Shown: positions 4,812 to 6,340 of the stretch, one piece after another | How the letters are laid out: every line of letters begins with the position of its first letter | Position numbering within the stretch: position 1 is the first letter of the stretch | NCBI GenBank assembly: GCA_031296345.1 | Contig: JARLFW010000118.1 | Span: 1 to 6,340 of the forward strand | Origin: Nitrosotalea sp. | Lineage (GTDB): Archaea > Thermoproteota > Nitrososphaeria > Nitrososphaerales > Nitrosopumilaceae | DNA length: 6,340 nucleotides | Direction of reading: 5' to 3' | The notes under the pieces: model-generated | Told to the model about the DNA's origin: nothing | Databases searched by the model: none | The model's input: only the letters and a program-made list of their open reading frames with translations | Made by a program: the position numbers and the translations under genes

Positions 4812-4931
4812 TTGATATCAGAAGAAAAATTAAACAATGGATGCAGATGTGATTGCCATTATGGAGGAGCAATAAGCTGTCCTTCGTGTAAAGAGAACCA
4901 TGGGAAACATTCATGCGCACACTGTAAGTAA
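4812..4931 (+). CDS. 39-residue Cys/His-rich zinc-finger-like mini-protein
   Basis: The frame reads MISEEKLNNGCRCDCHYGG, then AISCPSCKENHGKHSCAHCK, then TAA at 4929-4931. Seven cysteines (11, 13, 15, 23, 26, 35, 38) and four histidines (16, 30, 33, 37) fall in 28 residues. CPSC and CAHC form two CxxC knuckles eight residues apart, as in a zinc ribbon, preceded by a CxCxCH cluster. So dense a pattern is very unlikely in non-coding DNA. The stop abuts the stop of the convergent gene, as for other real genes here. The start is uncertain: TTG at 4812 is the only usual start codon in this frame. An ATG at 4787 in another frame would join it only if the A-run at 4825-4829 were one base shorter, giving about 48 residues. 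Tiny zinc-binding proteins are frequent in these archaea and their roles are mostly unknown. Confidence 0.68.
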   Translation: MISEEKLNNGCRCDCHYGGAISCPSCKENHGKHSCAHCK

Positions 4932-5390
4932 CTATTTCTTTCTTTTTGCGCTTTCTTTTGCTGCTAGGGCCTTCAAATTGGCAAGATCTACTTTTAGTTT
5001 TTCAATCTCAACAAGTGTTTGAAGACTTGAGATCTCCGATTTTAGATTTTCAATCTCTTCATCTTTATTTTTAAGTGAGCTTCTAAGTGAATCCAAATCA
5101 GCGTTTAATTCAGATTTTGCTTGAGTTATCTGACTTGATGTCATCTGTAAAGTTTGTTGATTACCGCTGTAGTTAGTTAGCTTTTTTTTTTCTTCATGTA
5201 CATGTTCATGGCCTTCAGATCTATGCATATAGTCAGCACTTTTTTGAGCCAACCAGCATATTGCTACTAGAAACCAAGCAGCCGATATGAAAACTAACAT
5301 AGTAAAATGAACTGCGGCAGGAAGTATGAAATACAAGGCTGTCAATGCCGAAGCGAGACAACCAACTACGATTGTAGGAATATGTCCCAT
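4932..5390 (-). CDS. Two-TM membrane protein with an HEHVH cluster and a coiled-coil tail
   Basis: A 152-residue protein I do not recognise by name. Two membrane helices (about 5-23 and 28-48) form an N-terminal hairpin. A short His-rich stretch follows at the membrane surface (H56, then HEHVH at 61-65), then a basic patch EEKKK. Residues 80-148 or so are predicted as one long coiled coil with regular I/L spacing (DLDSLRSSLKNKDEEIENLK and onwards), ending in KRKK. With two helices, both termini are on the same side; the basic tail suggests the cytosol. It could tether or oligomerise at the membrane, and the histidines could bind a metal. The ATG at 5390 has a good TATA-like box centred about 27 bases upstream. 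Its TAG abuts the stop of the zinc-finger mini-protein. It lies 101 bases behind the HTH gene with its own promoter. Confidence 0.72.
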   Translation of the reverse strand: MGHIPTIVVGCLASALTALYFILPAAVHFTMLVFISAAWFLVAICWLAQKSADYMHRSEGHEHVHEEKKKLTNYSGNQQTLQMTSSQITQAKSELNADLDSLRSSLKNKDEEIENLKSEISSLQTLVEIEKLKVDLANLKALAAKESAKRKK

Positions 5391-5412
5391 GAAATTACCT
5401 CTAGTGTAGTAG

Positions 5413-5421
5413 AATATAAAT
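5413..5421 (-). promoter_or_regulatory. TATA-like box of the coiled-coil membrane protein gene
   Basis: Minus-strand ATTTATATT is centred about 27 bases before the ATG at 5390, one of the best TATA matches in the window. Confidence 0.5.
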
Positions 5422-5442
5422 AGTAATGGAGATTGTCAGAGG

Positions 5443-5469
5443 AAAAAATGACTATGTAAAAATGAAAAA
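5443..5469 (-). terminator. T-run terminator of the HTH gene
   Basis: About 20-50 bases after the HTH stop codon, the minus strand carries three T-runs (TTTTT, TTTTT, TTTTTT) separated by a few bases. This is a typical archaeal hairpin-free terminator, and it lies before the promoter of the next gene. Confidence 0.4.
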
Positions 5470-5491
5470 GGGGTTTATGCTAGTCACTGCT

Positions 5492-5722
5492 TCAAGTAGT
5501 CTTTCCTTGTGCGATCTCAATTTCTGGAACTTCAGACTGTAAAATCTTAATTTTTTGCAGAAGTTCGTTTCTAAGATCTCTAGCTACTCGTCTTACGGTT
5601 GGTCTTGGAACCCCAAGTTCTTCTACTACTTTTGAGTAGATATCTTGTTTATCTGTAAAGCCTTTGTCAAGCAGTTCGTTAATTGCTTGTTTGATGCTTG
5701 TGCTTTGAGTAGTACGATTCAC
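5492..5722 (-). CDS. Small helix-turn-helix DNA-binding protein
   Basis: About 76 residues from a GTG start. A helical N-terminus (SIKQAINELLDKG) is followed by DKQDIYSKVVEELGVPRPTVRRVARDLRNEL, a clear helix-turn-helix: the turn falls at LGVP and RPTVRRVARDLR is the recognition helix, rich in Arg. A short charged helix and a weakly ordered tail end the protein. It is probably a transcriptional regulator or small chromatin-associated protein; the target is not visible. Start choice: TTG at 5737 would add MKIKF, but a TATA-like CTTATATAG lies only about 10 bases before that TTG and a correct 26 bases before the GTG at 5722, so GTG is preferred. It is divergent from the cyclophilin gene across a 271-base spacer, the longest in the window. 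Confidence 0.72.
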   Translation of the reverse strand: MNRTTQSTSIKQAINELLDKGFTDKQDIYSKVVEELGVPRPTVRRVARDLRNELLQKIKILQSEVPEIEIAQGKTT

Positions 5723-5993
5723 GAATTTTATTTTCAAGACGTTCTATATAAGACTGTTACTGTATCTTTGGAATAATTTTTCATGCTTGAAAGTTTGACT
5801 TGGATAAAAACAAAATTGCATGTTTGTATCATAGGATTATAGTTTTTGAAGAAATTTTACAAATAAGATTTTACCTAAAATGTTTTTATCTTACTAATTC
5901 ATGTAAACATACAGAATTAGCTAGTAGATTTAGAACCTTACTGAATAGTAAAGTGGAGAAAAGTTCTTATGATTAAAAAGTAAATGTCAAAAG
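5723..5993. other. 271-base divergent spacer, no gene seen apart from the HTH promoter
   Basis: This is the longest gene-free stretch. It is very AT-rich, with no tRNA-like or stable hairpin structure and only a 19-codon or shorter ORF that lacks support. It must carry the HTH promoter (5743-5752) and the cyclophilin promoter; a weak candidate for the latter is GATTAAAAAG at 5971-5980. A small RNA or regulator site cannot be excluded by eye. Confidence 0.5.
5743..5752 (-). promoter_or_regulatory. TATA-like box of the HTH gene, decides its start
   Basis: Minus-strand CTTATATAGA is centred about 26 bases before the GTG at 5722 but only about 10 before the TTG at 5737. If the transcript is leaderless, translation begins at the GTG. 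Confidence 0.5.
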
Positions 5994-6340
5994 GTGGCTA
6001 AGGCTACTATTGAAACCAATTTTGGCAACATAGTCTTTGAATTATTTCCAAATATTGCTCCAGAAACTGTGAGAAATTTTACCAAATTGGCAAAAAGTAA
6101 CTTTTATGATGGCACATTATTTCATCGTGTAATTCCAGGTTTTATGATTCAGGGAGGAGATCCTAATACAAAAAAGTCAGACAAGAGTCAGTGGGGCATG
6201 GGTGGACCAGGATATACAATAAAGGCAGAATTTAGCTCCAGATCTCATCTTAGAGGCATAGTATCCATGGCAAGAGCTATGGACCCTAATAGTGCAGGTT
6301 CTCAGTTTTACATTGTAACTACAGATAGTACCTTCCTTGA
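5994..6340 (+). CDS. Cyclophilin-type peptidyl-prolyl cis-trans isomerase (3' partial)
   Basis: The first 115 codons of a cytosolic cyclophilin that speeds proline isomerisation during protein folding. ATIETNFGNIVFELFPNIAP is followed by ETVRNF, then the active-site block FHRVIPGFMIQGGDP (43-57; catalytic R45, with F50, M51 and Q53), then SMARAMDPNSAGSQFYI (91-107). All are hallmark residues of small single-domain prokaryotic cyclophilins, which run to about 150-160 residues, so roughly 40 are missing past the window edge. The start is GTG at 5994, since an in-frame TGA lies at 5970-5972 and no ATG lies between. An out-of-frame ATG ten bases upstream (5984) reads MSKGG and then TAA; one base fewer in the GG at 5993-5994 would give MSKVAKATIETNFG, so a small frame error is possible. 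The promoter is not clear. Confidence 0.93.
   Translation, partial: MAKATIETNFGNIVFELFPNIAPETVRNFTKLAKSNFYDGTLFHRVIPGFMIQGGDPNTKKSDKSQWGMGGPGYTIKAEFSSRSHLRGIVSMARAMDPNSAGSQFYIVTTDSTFL

Noticed and set aside
4813..4820. TGATATCA palindrome overlapping the mini-protein TTG
   Set aside because: An 8-base palindrome is common by chance and no second copy is placed as an operator would be.
5426..5542. 38-codon plus-strand ORF starting MEIVRGKNDYVK
   Set aside because: Its second half is antisense to the HTH gene, and the nearby TATA-like box is too close and fits the minus-strand gene better.
5783..5842. 19-codon ORF in the HTH/cyclophilin spacer
   Set aside because: Too short, no promoter spacing and no composition signal; expected by chance in AT-rich DNA.

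Overview
The window reads as core chromosome of an ammonia-oxidising archaeon of the Nitrososphaerota (Thaumarchaeota), most like Nitrosopumilus or Nitrosarchaeum. The DNA is AT-rich and the genes are small and tightly packed. Archaeal TATA-like boxes sit about 24-28 bases before most start codons with no Shine-Dalgarno sequence, as in leaderless transcripts. The tRNAs lack an encoded CCA, and one appears to carry an archaeal bulge-helix-bulge intron. The gene set fits this lineage: archaeal NadM, RtcA, a LEA14-like anchored protein, BluB, a tiny zinc-finger protein and a small HTH protein. The lineage call is by recognition, not by database search.

Layout. Bases 1-240 are the end of a Ser/Thr/Pro/Gln-rich secreted protein (+). 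Then follow nadM (-, NMN adenylyltransferase), rtcA (+, RNA 3'-phosphate cyclase), a CopD-like four-helix membrane protein (-), a LEA14/WHy-domain protein (+), a PPOX split-barrel flavoprotein (-) and tRNA-Val(GAC) (-). Next is bluB (+), the gene for the lower ligand of vitamin B12, which is interrupted by two in-frame stops, with the rest of the family C-terminus still readable behind them. After it come tRNA-Arg(CCT) (+) with a predicted 18-base D-loop intron, a secreted beta-sandwich protein (-), a 39-residue Cys/His-rich mini-protein (+), a two-TM coiled-coil protein with an HEHVH cluster (-), a small HTH protein (-), and the first 115 codons of a cyclophilin (+) that runs off the end.

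How the genes relate. This is not one pathway or a mobile island. Strands alternate almost gene by gene, most genes have their own promoter, and four convergent pairs meet with abutting or overlapping stop codons, so neighbours are probably transcribed singly and overlap at their 3' ends. nadM (NAD synthesis), bluB (flavin to dimethylbenzimidazole) and the PPOX protein (flavin or F420 binding) share a cofactor theme, but nothing shows co-regulation.

I see no CRISPR, transposon, toxin-antitoxin or defence module and no convincing new multi-gene system. The points most worth checking are the double-stop bluB, the tRNA-Arg D-loop intron, the unannotated mini-protein, the butted convergent stops, and two possible one-base frame problems at gene starts (mini-protein and cyclophilin).
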